64,000 nucleotides of DNA from Blastomonas ursincola (lineage in GTDB: Bacteria > Pseudomonadota > Alphaproteobacteria > Sphingomonadales > Sphingomonadaceae): contig NZ_VDES01000001.1 of assembly GCF_013607875.1 (NCBI RefSeq), positions 1,242,895 to 1,306,894 of the forward strand. The letters are read 5' to 3'. Below the pieces are notes generated by a model, which saw only the letters and a list, made by a program, of their open reading frames with translations, had not been told where the DNA came from and searched no databases. Made by a program: the position numbers and the translations under genes. Below, piece by piece: positions 1 through 8,082 of this stretch (position 1 is its first letter; the number at the start of each line of letters is the position of its first letter).

Positions 1-335
1 AGTTGCAGCAGGACCGTTGCGGCAAGCCCGGCCGCGACCCAGGTGCGGCGACGGCGCGTGACATCGCTCAGCCAGCCTGATGCCACGCCCGCCAGGCTTG
101 CCGACAGCGCGCCAGCAAACACGATATAGCCCAGCCAGCGCACATCATCGCCGCCGGCCAGTTCGGTCACCCGTGCAGGCAGCACCAGCATCAGGAAGGG
201 CGTATAGGCGATCACGCCGCCGGCATAGGCGAGCGCATAGAGCGGAAGGAACGCCGGCGAAAGGCGTGCAGGTGGCACGGTCACAATATCAGCCGCCCAC
301 CGCTCATGTCCTGTTCCTGCAACCTCTGCCTTCAT
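1..335 (-). CDS. MFS transporter, N-terminal part (cut by window edge)
   Basis: Only the first 111 codons lie in the window; the rest is beyond base 1. The translation starts MKAEVAGTGHERWAADI and continues into hydrophobic helices (for example PAFLPLYALAYAGGVIAY). A GWLSDVTRRRRTW segment follows. It matches the conserved loop between helices 2 and 3 of major facilitator superfamily proteins (G-x-x-x-D-R/K pattern). I chose the ATG at 335 because AAGG lies just upstream and the frame is open. It lies 74 bases downstream of a TonB receptor gene on the same strand, in an operon that begins with a GH3 glucosidase. A role in carrying the released sugar over the inner membrane is inferred from that context. 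The substrate cannot be read from the sequence. Confidence 0.8.
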   Translation of the reverse strand, partial: MKAEVAGTGHERWAADIVTVPPARLSPAFLPLYALAYAGGVIAYTPFLMLVLPARVTELAGGDDVRWLGYIVFAGALSASLAGVASGWLSDVTRRRRTWVAAGLAATVLLQ

Positions 336-359
336 CCGCCTTGCATCAGGCCCGCCCTT

Positions 360-393
360 CCGGATCGTCCGTCCTGATGGGCGAACGATCCGG
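360..393. repeat. Inverted repeat between receptor and MFS genes
   Basis: CCGGATCGT (360-368) is matched by ACGATCCGG (385-393) with a 16-base loop. In the leftward transcript it would form a hairpin between the TonB receptor stop and the MFS start. There is no T-run after it, so it is more likely an mRNA processing or stability element than a complete terminator. Confidence 0.4.
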
Positions 394-409
394 GCGTGGC
401 CCCCTTATG

Positions 410-3034
410 CTAGAAGTCGACGCGAACGCGAAGACCGTAACTGCGCGCATCGTTGAGGAATCGGATGTTGAGCGACGATCCGACCAGCGCCTTTTGCGAC
501 ACCTCCTCGTCGAGGAAATTGCTCGCCCAAGCCTCGATCCTGAAGTTCTTGATCGTATAGCCCATGCCGAGGTTGAGCGTCGAAAAGCCCTTCTGCCGAT
601 CGGGGAATCCTGCCGACAATGCGGTCTGGCGCGTGCCGTTCAGGAAGACGATATCGTCCTCGTTGAACTGGCTGAGGAAATAGGACGAGCGATAGTTGAG
701 CAAAGCCTGCCAGTCGAACCGGCCCGGTCCTGCCTGGAAGGATTGCGACAGGCGCGCGCTGATATTGATCTTCGACGCCAGGGGCAGCCGGTTGCCGACC
801 AGGCTGATCAGCGGCGAATTGCCGCCTGCGCCGAAATCCTGCGCACGCGCATCGGCCACGGTGCCGCGCGTGATCTTGGTATCGAGGAACGCGGCGTTCA
901 GATCGACCGAGAAATTGCCCGGCAGCTTGAAGCGCAGCTCGGCCTCTGCACCATAGATCCGCGACGCGCCGATATTGCGGTTGACCAGCGAATAGCCGTT
1001 GCACACCGGCGGCGCCTGGGTGGTATCGAGATTGATGCAGGTCAGGTCCTGAAAGACCTGGTTGTTATAGTCGTAATAGAAGCCGGTCAGGTTGAACACC
1101 GCCGGGCGGTTGAACAGATCGAAGGCGTTGCGGCTGCCGACCTCGTAGACCAGCAGATCCTCCGGCCGGAATTCCTCCGGAATCGGCGAGCCGTTGAAGC
1201 TGTCGTTGAAACCGCCCGATTTGTGCCCGGTCGAGACCTTGGCATAGAGCATGTGGTCGTCGTCGATGTCGAACTCCACGCCCACGCGCCAGTCGATGAA
1301 GTCGAACTTGGCGCGCCCGATCTGCTGGCCGGGAATGGTAAGGTTCGCATAGCTGAAGCCACCATTGGTGTTAGAGGGGTTGAGCCTCGGGCAGTTGACG
1401 AAGCCATTGTCGATATCGGGCCGGTCGATACAGGTGCCGTTGGGATTGGTGCCGTTGGCGATCGACCCGATCTGCGCGATCAGCGTGTCGCGCAGACCCG
1501 GCCGCGCAATGCCCTCGATCAGGAACTGCGCCTGGCCGCGCGGCGTGGTGATGTTCGACACGTTGAAATTGGGCCGGTCGAGCAGCGCCGGGCGGAAGCC
1601 TTCGGTGCCGACGCGCGTCGCGAAGCAGCAGGCGAAATCCTCGCCGCCGAGCGTCAGCGCCCAGTTTCCGCCGATGCCGAAGCGCGATTTCTTCTCTTCG
1701 GTATAGCGGATGCCCGCGATCAGCCGCAGCCGGTCCGCCACGTCATAGGTGCCGTCAGCATAGAAGGCGAAGCTCTCGCCCTTCACGTCGGGCATCACGA
1801 ATTCGGTCGCCGAATAGCAGCAATAGCCGCGATCGGCGAGCGCGAGATAGCCGACCGCCTGGTCCTCGTTGAAATAGAAGCCGCCCAGATTCCAGCGGAA
1901 CGGCTGGTCCTCGTTGGCGAAGATGCGCGCCTCATAGACCTGGCTCTTGGACTTGGTCTGCCAGAAATTGCCCGAGAAATTGTCGTACTGCACCGCCGAC
2001 AGATCGCGGCCCGGGAAGTCGATACCGTCGCTCGAGGCATTGACCTGGTAGAAATCGACCGAACGGTAGCTGCCGGTCAGCTCCGCGCCGAACGTGCCGA
2101 AATCATAGGCGATCTTGCCCTGCACGCCCCATAGCTCGTTGGTCATGTCGCCCTGCAGCCCGCGATAGACGACGTCCTTGAGGTTGAGCTTGTCGGGCCG
2201 GATGCCCGTTGCGGCGACCGCGCTGAAGATGTTCGCGCCGGGATAGCCGGTGCCGGTTTCCTTGCCGTAATCGCCGACGATCGAGATGCTGAGACGGTCG
2301 CTCGGCTCCCACAGGAACGAGAGGCGCCCGGCGTAATTCTCTTCAAGGCCCGCAGGCTTCAGCGTATTGGCCGGCGCACCGGTCGAGACGTTGTTGAAGC
2401 CGTAATCACGGTTGATGTAATAGGCCGCAGCCCTCAGCGCCGCGGTGCTGCCCAGCGGCACGTTGATCGCGCCTTCCGCCGCATAGGACGAGCGGTTGGA
2501 CACTTCCGCCTGCGCATAGCCGCCGAACTGGCCGAGCTTCGGCTTGGCGGTGATGATGTTGAGCGTTCCCGCCAGCGCGTTGCGGCCATAAAGCGTGCCC
2601 TGCGGCCCCTTGTTCACCTCGACGCGTTCGAGGTCATAGAACATCAGGCCGAGGCCGCGCGGACGCGGGATATAGGTGCCGTTGAGATGCGGCGCCGCAC
2701 CGGGATCGCCAAGCTCGGTATTGTTGGCCGAGCCGACGCCGCGGATGAAGATTTCGACATTGCCTTCCTGGTTGGCGATGCTGAGCCCCGGCACCGCAAG
2801 CTGCAACTGGCGCAGCTCGACAATGCCGTCCTGCCGCAACTGTTCTGCCCCCAGCGACTGGACGACACCCGAGACGTCCTGCGAATTCTCCTCGCGCCGG
2901 TTGGCGGTGACGATGATCTCGTCCTTGTCGTTGTCCGCGCCATCGGCGGGACGATCCTGCGCATAGGCGGGCATCGCCGCCGTGGCCGACAGCAGCGCAA
3001 ACAGCGCGGCGCGTGCGAACTGGTTCCTCTTCAT
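410..3034 (-). CDS. TonB-dependent outer-membrane receptor (sugar uptake locus)
   Basis: This 874-residue protein has a signal peptide (MKRNQFARAALFALLSATAA, cleaved after AYA). A TonB-box-like DEIIVTANRR follows, then a plug domain with VEVNKGPQGTLYGRNALAG and a long beta-barrel ending in aromatic RVDF. It should import a ligand over the outer membrane with energy from TonB-ExbBD. I chose the ATG at 3034 because GGGAGG lies just upstream; the frame is open further back, but without a ribosome site. The gene lies 22 bases downstream of a GH3 glucosidase gene and upstream of an MFS gene. That suggests an oligosaccharide ligand such as cello-oligosaccharides, which is inference. Family assignment is firm. 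Confidence 0.93.
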   Translation of the reverse strand: MKRNQFARAALFALLSATAAMPAYAQDRPADGADNDKDEIIVTANRREENSQDVSGVVQSLGAEQLRQDGIVELRQLQLAVPGLSIANQEGNVEIFIRGVGSANNTELGDPGAAPHLNGTYIPRPRGLGLMFYDLERVEVNKGPQGTLYGRNALAGTLNIITAKPKLGQFGGYAQAEVSNRSSYAAEGAINVPLGSTAALRAAAYYINRDYGFNNVSTGAPANTLKPAGLEENYAGRLSFLWEPSDRLSISIVGDYGKETGTGYPGANIFSAVAATGIRPDKLNLKDVVYRGLQGDMTNELWGVQGKIAYDFGTFGAELTGSYRSVDFYQVNASSDGIDFPGRDLSAVQYDNFSGNFWQTKSKSQVYEARIFANEDQPFRWNLGGFYFNEDQAVGYLALADRGYCCYSATEFVMPDVKGESFAFYADGTYDVADRLRLIAGIRYTEEKKSRFGIGGNWALTLGGEDFACCFATRVGTEGFRPALLDRPNFNVSNITTPRGQAQFLIEGIARPGLRDTLIAQIGSIANGTNPNGTCIDRPDIDNGFVNCPRLNPSNTNGGFSYANLTIPGQQIGRAKFDFIDWRVGVEFDIDDDHMLYAKVSTGHKSGGFNDSFNGSPIPEEFRPEDLLVYEVGSRNAFDLFNRPAVFNLTGFYYDYNNQVFQDLTCINLDTTQAPPVCNGYSLVNRNIGASRIYGAEAELRFKLPGNFSVDLNAAFLDTKITRGTVADARAQDFGAGGNSPLISLVGNRLPLASKINISARLSQSFQAGPGRFDWQALLNYRSSYFLSQFNEDDIVFLNGTRQTALSAGFPDRQKGFSTLNLGMGYTIKNFRIEAWASNFLDEEVSQKALVGSSLNIRFLNDARSYGLRVRVDF

Positions 3035-3056
3035 GACATCCTCCCTAATCCTGATA

Positions 3057-5585
3057 TTATTTGCATTGAATGACGGGTCCGGTCGGCGAGACGATTTTCG
3101 CCGAGGACATGACAATTTCGAGCTTTCCTGCGGTCGCGAGGCTGAGCGGCGTTTCGACCCGGGTCATGTCGACCCCGGCCCTCGCAAAGCAGCTCAGCGG
3201 CACCGCGATGCGGGTCCATTTGCCGGTCTTCGCGGCGGCAGTGAGCATGGGGGCGAGCGGGAAGCCGCCAGCACACTGCGCGCCGCACCCCATGACCAGG
3301 CTGACATCAGCCGTGGGCGGGGTATCGACCCTGAGTTCGATTTCGAGCGCGAGTTCGCCGTTCGACTGGCGCGACAGGTCTTCCGCCTCACCCATCACGA
3401 TTGCGGCGACCGCCGGTCCGGCGCCGGTCCAGCGCAGCCGCACCGAATCCTCCTGCGCGATGCGGTCTGCCGCCCGCACCTCGATCAGATCGGGGCCGGG
3501 ATTGGTCGAAAGCGCGCCGGGCGGACCGATCAGCAACCGGCGGCCCGCGCCCGGTTTGCCCGCGGCGAACAGCACGCCGGGATCGGCCGCAGCAACGCTG
3601 GCGCGCATCTCGGGCAGCGGCGCAAGATCGCCCTTGTCGGCGAGCGTCAGGCCGAAGCCGTAAGCAAATAGCGGGTCGTAACCGGCGTCGCCGATATTGA
3701 CCGCGGTCTGGTCGCTCGACTTCGGCCAGCTATAGGGCAGCTTGCCGCGAAAATCGGCCTTGCCGAAAAGCATGTCGGCCACGCCGCCGCCTTCCGATCC
3801 CGGCAGCCAGGCAGCGACGAACGCATCCGAGGCGTTGAGGAACGGGTTGACCCACATCGCCCGGCCCGAAAGGAAGACCGAGACGGTGGGAATGCCCGCT
3901 GCCTTGAGCTTGCGCAGCAGCGCGAGCGCCTTGGCATCGTCAAAACCGACATCGGGCCGGTCGCCCTGGAACTCGGCATAAGGCTCCTCGCCGAACACCA
4001 CGATTGCGACATCGGGCTTGCTCGCAAAGCTGCCATCGGGCGAGAGCGTCGCGGTGCCGCCTGCGGCCCTGACCTGCTCGTCGATGCCTTCCCAGATCGA
4101 TTGCGCATTGGGGAAATCGCTGCGCTTCGTCCCCGTGCCCTGCCAGCTCAGCGTCCAGCCGCCCGTCTGCTTGGTGAGGTTGTCCGCGCCGTCGCCCGCG
4201 ACCAGGATCTTCGCGCCGGGCTTGAGCGGCAGGACGCTGCCCGCATTCTTGAGCAGCACCAGCGATTCGCGCACCGCCTGCCGCGCCAGCGCGCGATGCT
4301 CGGCGCTGCCCAGCAGCTCGAACCGTCCGCCATAGGGCCGCGCGGAAGGCTTGCCCGCCTCGAACAGCCCGGCGCGCAGCTTGACGCGCAGGATGCGGCG
4401 CACCGCATCGTCGAGCCGCGCCATCGGCAGCGTCCCGTCCTTCGCATGCGCCAGCGTGGTGCGCCAGAGCGTCTTCCAGCTGTCCGGCGCCATGTACATG
4501 TCGAGCCCTGCGACGGCCGAAGCGGCGCAATCGGTCGCGGAGCAGCCTTCGACCTGGCCATGACCGTTCCAGTCACCGACCAGGAAGCCGTCGAAATTCC
4601 AGCGGTCCTTGACCACATCGGTCAGCAGCGAGCGGTTGCCGTGCATCTTCACGCCGTTCCAGCTCGAGAAGCTGACCATCACCGATTGCACCCCGGCGTC
4701 GAGCGCGGGGAGATAGGGCGGGCTGAACAGATCGCGCAAGGATGCCTCGGCCATCTGGGCATCGCCCTGGTCCTTGCCGGCATGCGTGCCGCCATCGCCC
4801 AGGAAATGCTTGGCGGTGGCGATGATATGCGGCCCGCGCAGCCAGTCGGGATCGCCGACCTTGCCCTGCAGCCCCTCGATCAGCGGCGCGGCATAGCTGG
4901 TCGCGATCTCGGGGCTTTCGCCAAAGCCCTCATAGGTGCGGCCCCAGCGATCGTCGCGCACCACGGCGAGCGTCGGCGCAAAGGTCCAGTCGAGCCCGGT
5001 GACGCGCATCTCGATCGCGGTCGCCTCGCCGATCTTGCGGACGAGCTCGGGGTTCCGCGCGGCCCCCAGGCCGATATTGTGGGGAAACAGCGTCGCGCCG
5101 ACGACATTATTGTGCCCGTGCACCGCATCGCTGCCCCAGATGATCGGGATGCGCGGCAGTTTGCCATTGGGCTTCATCGACGCGGCGTAGAAGGCATCGG
5201 CAGCGGCGAGCCAGTCCCTGGCGGGCGCGTTGTAGCGATTGCCGGGGTCCGAATTGCCGCCGTTGAGCACGGAGCCCAGATGATAGCGATGGACGTCGTC
5301 GGGGGTGACGCTGGCAATATCGGCCTGGATGATCTGCCCGACCTTCTGCTCGATCGACATCGCCGCGATCAGCGCGTCGATCCGGCGTTCGATCTCGGCA
5401 TCGGGGCTCAGCTTCGATTCGCGCTGCGGCCAGAGCTCGGCATGCGCTTCGGCGCTGGCGGCTGCCGCAGCGGTGGTGGCATCGGTAGCGGCGGCAAGCG
5501 GCGCGATCCCCAGCGCCAGGGGCCAGGCGAGCGCCGCAAGCGACACAGCACGCAATGCAAGGACAGCCCCACGCGGCACGATCAT
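3057..5585 (-). CDS. GH3 beta-glucosidase / exo-beta-glucanase, secreted
   Basis: This 842-residue glycoside hydrolase family 3 enzyme releases glucose from beta-glucan oligosaccharides. The N-terminus is a hydrophobic export signal. The TIM-barrel holds IIWGSDAVHGHNN and the KHF motif (AKHFLGDGGTHAG). The nucleophile Asp is about residue 338 in GFLVGDWNGHGQ. The second alpha/beta domain follows. The last 150 or so residues look like the extra beta-sandwich seen in ExoP-type GH3 enzymes. The start is uncertain among three close ATGs (5597, 5588, 5585); I chose 5585 because GGGAGG is 4 bases upstream of it. The gene is first in an operon with a TonB receptor and an MFS gene, divergent from a LacI regulator whose likely operators overlap its promoter. 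Confidence 0.93.
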   Translation of the reverse strand: MIVPRGAVLALRAVSLAALAWPLALGIAPLAAATDATTAAAAASAEAHAELWPQRESKLSPDAEIERRIDALIAAMSIEQKVGQIIQADIASVTPDDVHRYHLGSVLNGGNSDPGNRYNAPARDWLAAADAFYAASMKPNGKLPRIPIIWGSDAVHGHNNVVGATLFPHNIGLGAARNPELVRKIGEATAIEMRVTGLDWTFAPTLAVVRDDRWGRTYEGFGESPEIATSYAAPLIEGLQGKVGDPDWLRGPHIIATAKHFLGDGGTHAGKDQGDAQMAEASLRDLFSPPYLPALDAGVQSVMVSFSSWNGVKMHGNRSLLTDVVKDRWNFDGFLVGDWNGHGQVEGCSATDCAASAVAGLDMYMAPDSWKTLWRTTLAHAKDGTLPMARLDDAVRRILRVKLRAGLFEAGKPSARPYGGRFELLGSAEHRALARQAVRESLVLLKNAGSVLPLKPGAKILVAGDGADNLTKQTGGWTLSWQGTGTKRSDFPNAQSIWEGIDEQVRAAGGTATLSPDGSFASKPDVAIVVFGEEPYAEFQGDRPDVGFDDAKALALLRKLKAAGIPTVSVFLSGRAMWVNPFLNASDAFVAAWLPGSEGGGVADMLFGKADFRGKLPYSWPKSSDQTAVNIGDAGYDPLFAYGFGLTLADKGDLAPLPEMRASVAAADPGVLFAAGKPGAGRRLLIGPPGALSTNPGPDLIEVRAADRIAQEDSVRLRWTGAGPAVAAIVMGEAEDLSRQSNGELALEIELRVDTPPTADVSLVMGCGAQCAGGFPLAPMLTAAAKTGKWTRIAVPLSCFARAGVDMTRVETPLSLATAGKLEIVMSSAKIVSPTGPVIQCK

Positions 5586-5621
5586 CATCCCTCCCATCCT
5601 GTCGGCGGTTGATACGCCTGA

Positions 5622-5675
5622 CAACGTTTACCGATTCTCGGTCAACGTTTACCGCTATCCATCGACACAAGTCAA
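5622..5675 (-). promoter_or_regulatory. Promoter of GH3 operon with two LacI-type operators
   Basis: Two identical CAACGTTTACCG sites lie at 5622-5633 and 5643-5654, exactly 21 bp apart, or two helical turns. Each contains the AACGTT core typical of LacI/GalR-family operators. Reading leftwards, TTGACT (5675-5670) and TAAACG (5651-5646) with an 18-bp spacer form a candidate promoter, so the upper operator covers the -10 box and the lower one lies just past the start point. This geometry fits repression by the adjacent LacI-family protein. The sites also lie about 100 bases upstream of the regulator, so autoregulation is possible. Confidence 0.7.
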
Positions 5676-5741
5676 GAGAGGCGCTAAGAGAAGCTGGGTC
5701 GCAGCGGTTCCGCCAGTTCCGGGGGGGCCATCCAACCGCCT

Positions 5742-5754
5742 GGAGGGGACGATT
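5742..5754 (+). promoter_or_regulatory. Ribosome binding site deciding an AUU start
   Basis: GGAGGGG (5742-5748) is a near-perfect Shine-Dalgarno sequence placed 3-5 bases before ATT (5752-5754). No ATG, GTG or TTG occurs in this frame between the operator region and the DNA-binding helix. The ATT sits exactly where LacI-family proteins start, one or two residues before KRTTIVDIA. Confidence 0.6.
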
Positions 5755-6774
5755 TCAAAGCGAACCACGATCGTCGACATCGCAAGGGTCGCCGGGGTCA
5801 CGCCCAAGACCGTCTCGCGCGCGCTCAACGATGCTCCCCATGTCAGCGCCGCCGTGCGGCAGAAGGTGAAGGAGGCCGCCGAGGCGCTCGACTATCACCC
5901 CAATCTGGCGGCGCAGAGCCTGATCGCGCGCCGCTCGTTCCTGATCGGGCTGACCTATGAACGGCCCAGCCCCAGCTATGTCGTCGAGCTGCAGAACGGC
6001 GCGCTCAGCCGGCTCGACGATGGCCGCTACCGGCTGGTGGTGCTGCCCTTCGCGCATGTCGCGAGCCGCCCCGAGGAGCTGGGCAAGCTGCTGCTGCGCG
6101 CCGGGCTCGACGGGGTGCTGCTCGCGCCGCCCGCCAGCGACCAGCCGCTGCTGCTCGACATGCTCGAACGCCAGCGCCTGCCTTATGCGCGGATCACCCC
6201 GCACAGCGATCTCGATCGCGGTCTGGTGGTAGCGATGGACGAGAGCGCGGCGGGCCATGCGGTGGCGCAGCATCTGCTGGCGCTCGGGCATCGTCGGATC
6301 GGCATCATCCTGGGCGATCCCTCGCACGCCGCCAGCATCGGCCGTCTCGAGGGCTATCGCCGCGCCTTTGCCGAGGCAGGTGTCGGAATCGACGACGATC
6401 TGATCGTCACCGGCGATTTCACCTATGCCGTGGGCTATGAGGTGGCGCGCACGCTGCTGGCCAGCGCGAAACGCCCGACTGCGGTCCTGGCGCAGAATGA
6501 CGACATGGCCGTGGCAGCGATCGCGGCGGCACGAGAACTGGGCCTCTCGGTGCCGCAGGACCTGTCGGTCGCCGGGTTCGACAATTCGGAGGTCTCGCGC
6601 ACCGCCTGGCCGCCGCTGACCACGGTCAACCAGCCGGTCGCGCAAATGGCCTGGGATGCCGCCGACCGGCTGATCGCGATGCTCGACGGCAAGACGGTGC
6701 CCGAGCTGCCGCAGCGCCGCGACCATGCGCACGAGCTGCTCGTGCGCGCCTCCACCGCTGCCCCGGCCGCCTGA
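5752..6774 (+). CDS. LacI-family transcriptional regulator, apparent AUU start
   Basis: This 340-residue repressor has an N-terminal helix-turn-helix (TIVDIARVAGVTPKTVSRAL), the hinge region (YHPNLAAQSL) and a periplasmic-binding-like sensor domain. The sensor domain ends with SVAGFDNSEVSRTAWPPLTT, a classical LacI/GalR stretch. It probably senses a sugar from beta-glucan breakdown and represses the divergent GH3-TonB receptor-MFS operon through the AACGTT sites at 5622-5654. The start codon appears to be ATT. No standard start exists in frame near the HTH, while a strong GGAGGGG site is correctly spaced before ATT. A sequencing error of ATG to ATT would give the same picture. The gene converges on the GH6 glucanase gene with only 8 bases between the stops. 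Confidence 0.9.
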   Translation: MSKRTTIVDIARVAGVTPKTVSRALNDAPHVSAAVRQKVKEAAEALDYHPNLAAQSLIARRSFLIGLTYERPSPSYVVELQNGALSRLDDGRYRLVVLPFAHVASRPEELGKLLLRAGLDGVLLAPPASDQPLLLDMLERQRLPYARITPHSDLDRGLVVAMDESAAGHAVAQHLLALGHRRIGIILGDPSHAASIGRLEGYRRAFAEAGVGIDDDLIVTGDFTYAVGYEVARTLLASAKRPTAVLAQNDDMAVAAIAAARELGLSVPQDLSVAGFDNSEVSRTAWPPLTTVNQPVAQMAWDAADRLIAMLDGKTVPELPQRRDHAHELLVRASTAAPAA

Positions 6775-6782
6775 TCGATCCG

Positions 6783-7982
6783 TTATTCCCGCTTCAACGG
6801 CGGCTCGGCGCGCTCGATCAGCTCGCGCGCCTGGCTTGCGAACCACTGACCCGCCGCCGGTGCTTTCACCCCGCGCTCGGGATCGATCGGGCCGGCGGTG
6901 CCGCGCAGGCACTCTCCGTCCGATTCGCCCGGCACCTTGATCCACAGAAAGCCATCGACATAGGCTTCGCGCGTGATCAGCGTCGGGCGGCGTCCCAGCC
7001 CCCGGCCCGGCGGGTTGCACCAGACCTCGGCATCGCGATAGCGCCCGGCCGGCGGCTTCCACGAACCCAGGCCGTTGCGGCTGGTATCGATCAGCGCGTG
7101 CTTCTGCGACTTCGGCGTGCGCTTCAGGCCTCGCTCGGCGAACAGCCGGTCATAGGCGGCATCGATCTGCCTGCGATTGCCGGGCCTTTCAAACGGTTCG
7201 GCCGAGAACTGGCTGGGGCAGGCCCGCGGGTCCAGTCCGCCCTGCGTCACCAGCGCGATGCAATTGCTGACCCAGTGCGCATAGGGCACGACGCGCGCAT
7301 CGCTCTCGAAATTGGAAACGTTGAGGAAGAAGCCCGCGACCTTGTCCACATCGGCGCGGATCAGGCGGCTCGCAATCTCGCCGGGCGCAAGCCAGCTGCT
7401 GCCGGTGCCGTCGAGATAGACGCGCGCTCGTGGAAGCGCGCCCAGGATTGCGACCGCGCCGCGCAGCTGGTCGTAGCGCCGCGACGCCGCCGCCTCGTCC
7501 TGCCCTTCCGGACGGCACCCTTCGAGATCGCCCGCCAGATTGCGGTGCCAGGGAATGACGCCGAGGCCATCGGGCTCTAGCACGATGATCGCCTGACGGT
7601 TGCCGACCCCCCTGGCCAGCCCGGCGACCCAGGCGAGATAGGCCACGCCATCCGCCGCGCCGCCCGCCGAATAGAGCGCACAGTCGCGATAGGGGATGTT
7701 GTACGCCACCAGCACCGGAATCTGCCCCTTCGCCGCCGCACGCTCGGTGACGTCGCGGGCCTGGGCCTCGACGATCTCGGGCGTTCCGTAAGCGAGCCAG
7801 GTCGCCGAGGGAATGCGCGCCAGAAGCAGCGCGTCCTCGCGGGCAGCGCCCTCGAGCTTCTCGGCAGCTTGAACCGTTGTGCTGCGCTCATCGACGAAGA
7901 GCGTCGGCGGTTTGACGGCCGCAGGCGCGATCGCTGCCGGGGCCAGCAGCGCCAGCGCAAAGGCGAGGAATTTCAGTCGCAT
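6783..7982 (-). CDS. GH6 endoglucanase / cellobiohydrolase, secreted
   Basis: This 399-residue glycoside hydrolase family 6 protein hydrolyses beta-1,4-glucan. The signal peptide is MRLKFLAFALALLAPAAIA. Family motifs are clear: NIPYRDC with Asp about 100, and VLEPDGLG with Asp about 138. By comparison with known GH6 enzymes these are the pKa-raising Asp and the catalytic acid. IDTSRNG, WCNPPGRGLG and FLWIKVPGESDGEC follow near the C-terminus. There is no carbohydrate-binding module. The ATG at 7982 has GGGAGCGG upstream and begins the signal peptide. The neighbours are a LacI regulator (convergent) and the GH3/TonB operon, so the enzyme likely supplies the oligosaccharides that the receptor imports. 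A 12-bp palindrome (CTCGCGCGCGAG, 8007-8018) lies just upstream and may be regulatory. Confidence 0.92.
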   Translation of the reverse strand: MRLKFLAFALALLAPAAIAPAAVKPPTLFVDERSTTVQAAEKLEGAAREDALLLARIPSATWLAYGTPEIVEAQARDVTERAAAKGQIPVLVAYNIPYRDCALYSAGGAADGVAYLAWVAGLARGVGNRQAIIVLEPDGLGVIPWHRNLAGDLEGCRPEGQDEAAASRRYDQLRGAVAILGALPRARVYLDGTGSSWLAPGEIASRLIRADVDKVAGFFLNVSNFESDARVVPYAHWVSNCIALVTQGGLDPRACPSQFSAEPFERPGNRRQIDAAYDRLFAERGLKRTPKSQKHALIDTSRNGLGSWKPPAGRYRDAEVWCNPPGRGLGRRPTLITREAYVDGFLWIKVPGESDGECLRGTAGPIDPERGVKAPAAGQWFASQARELIERAEPPLKRE

Positions 7983-8082
7983 CACCGCTCCCAGGGGATT
8001 TTTATTCTCGCGCGCGAGGATCGGGCCATTGCAGCGGCAAATCAACCGGCGCGCGCCATCAACCACATCCGCTCCGGAGCGA

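Noticed and set aside
80..2134. Long open frame on the plus strand antisense to the TonB receptor gene
   Set aside because: The protein is Arg/Glu/Ala/Val-rich without any recognisable domain. It mirrors the codon pattern of the real gene on the other strand, as is common in GC-rich DNA.
5305..5751. LacI regulator beginning further upstream
   Set aside because: The upstream part of the frame is antisense to the GH3 signal region and covers the operators. It has no suitable start codon after 5620.
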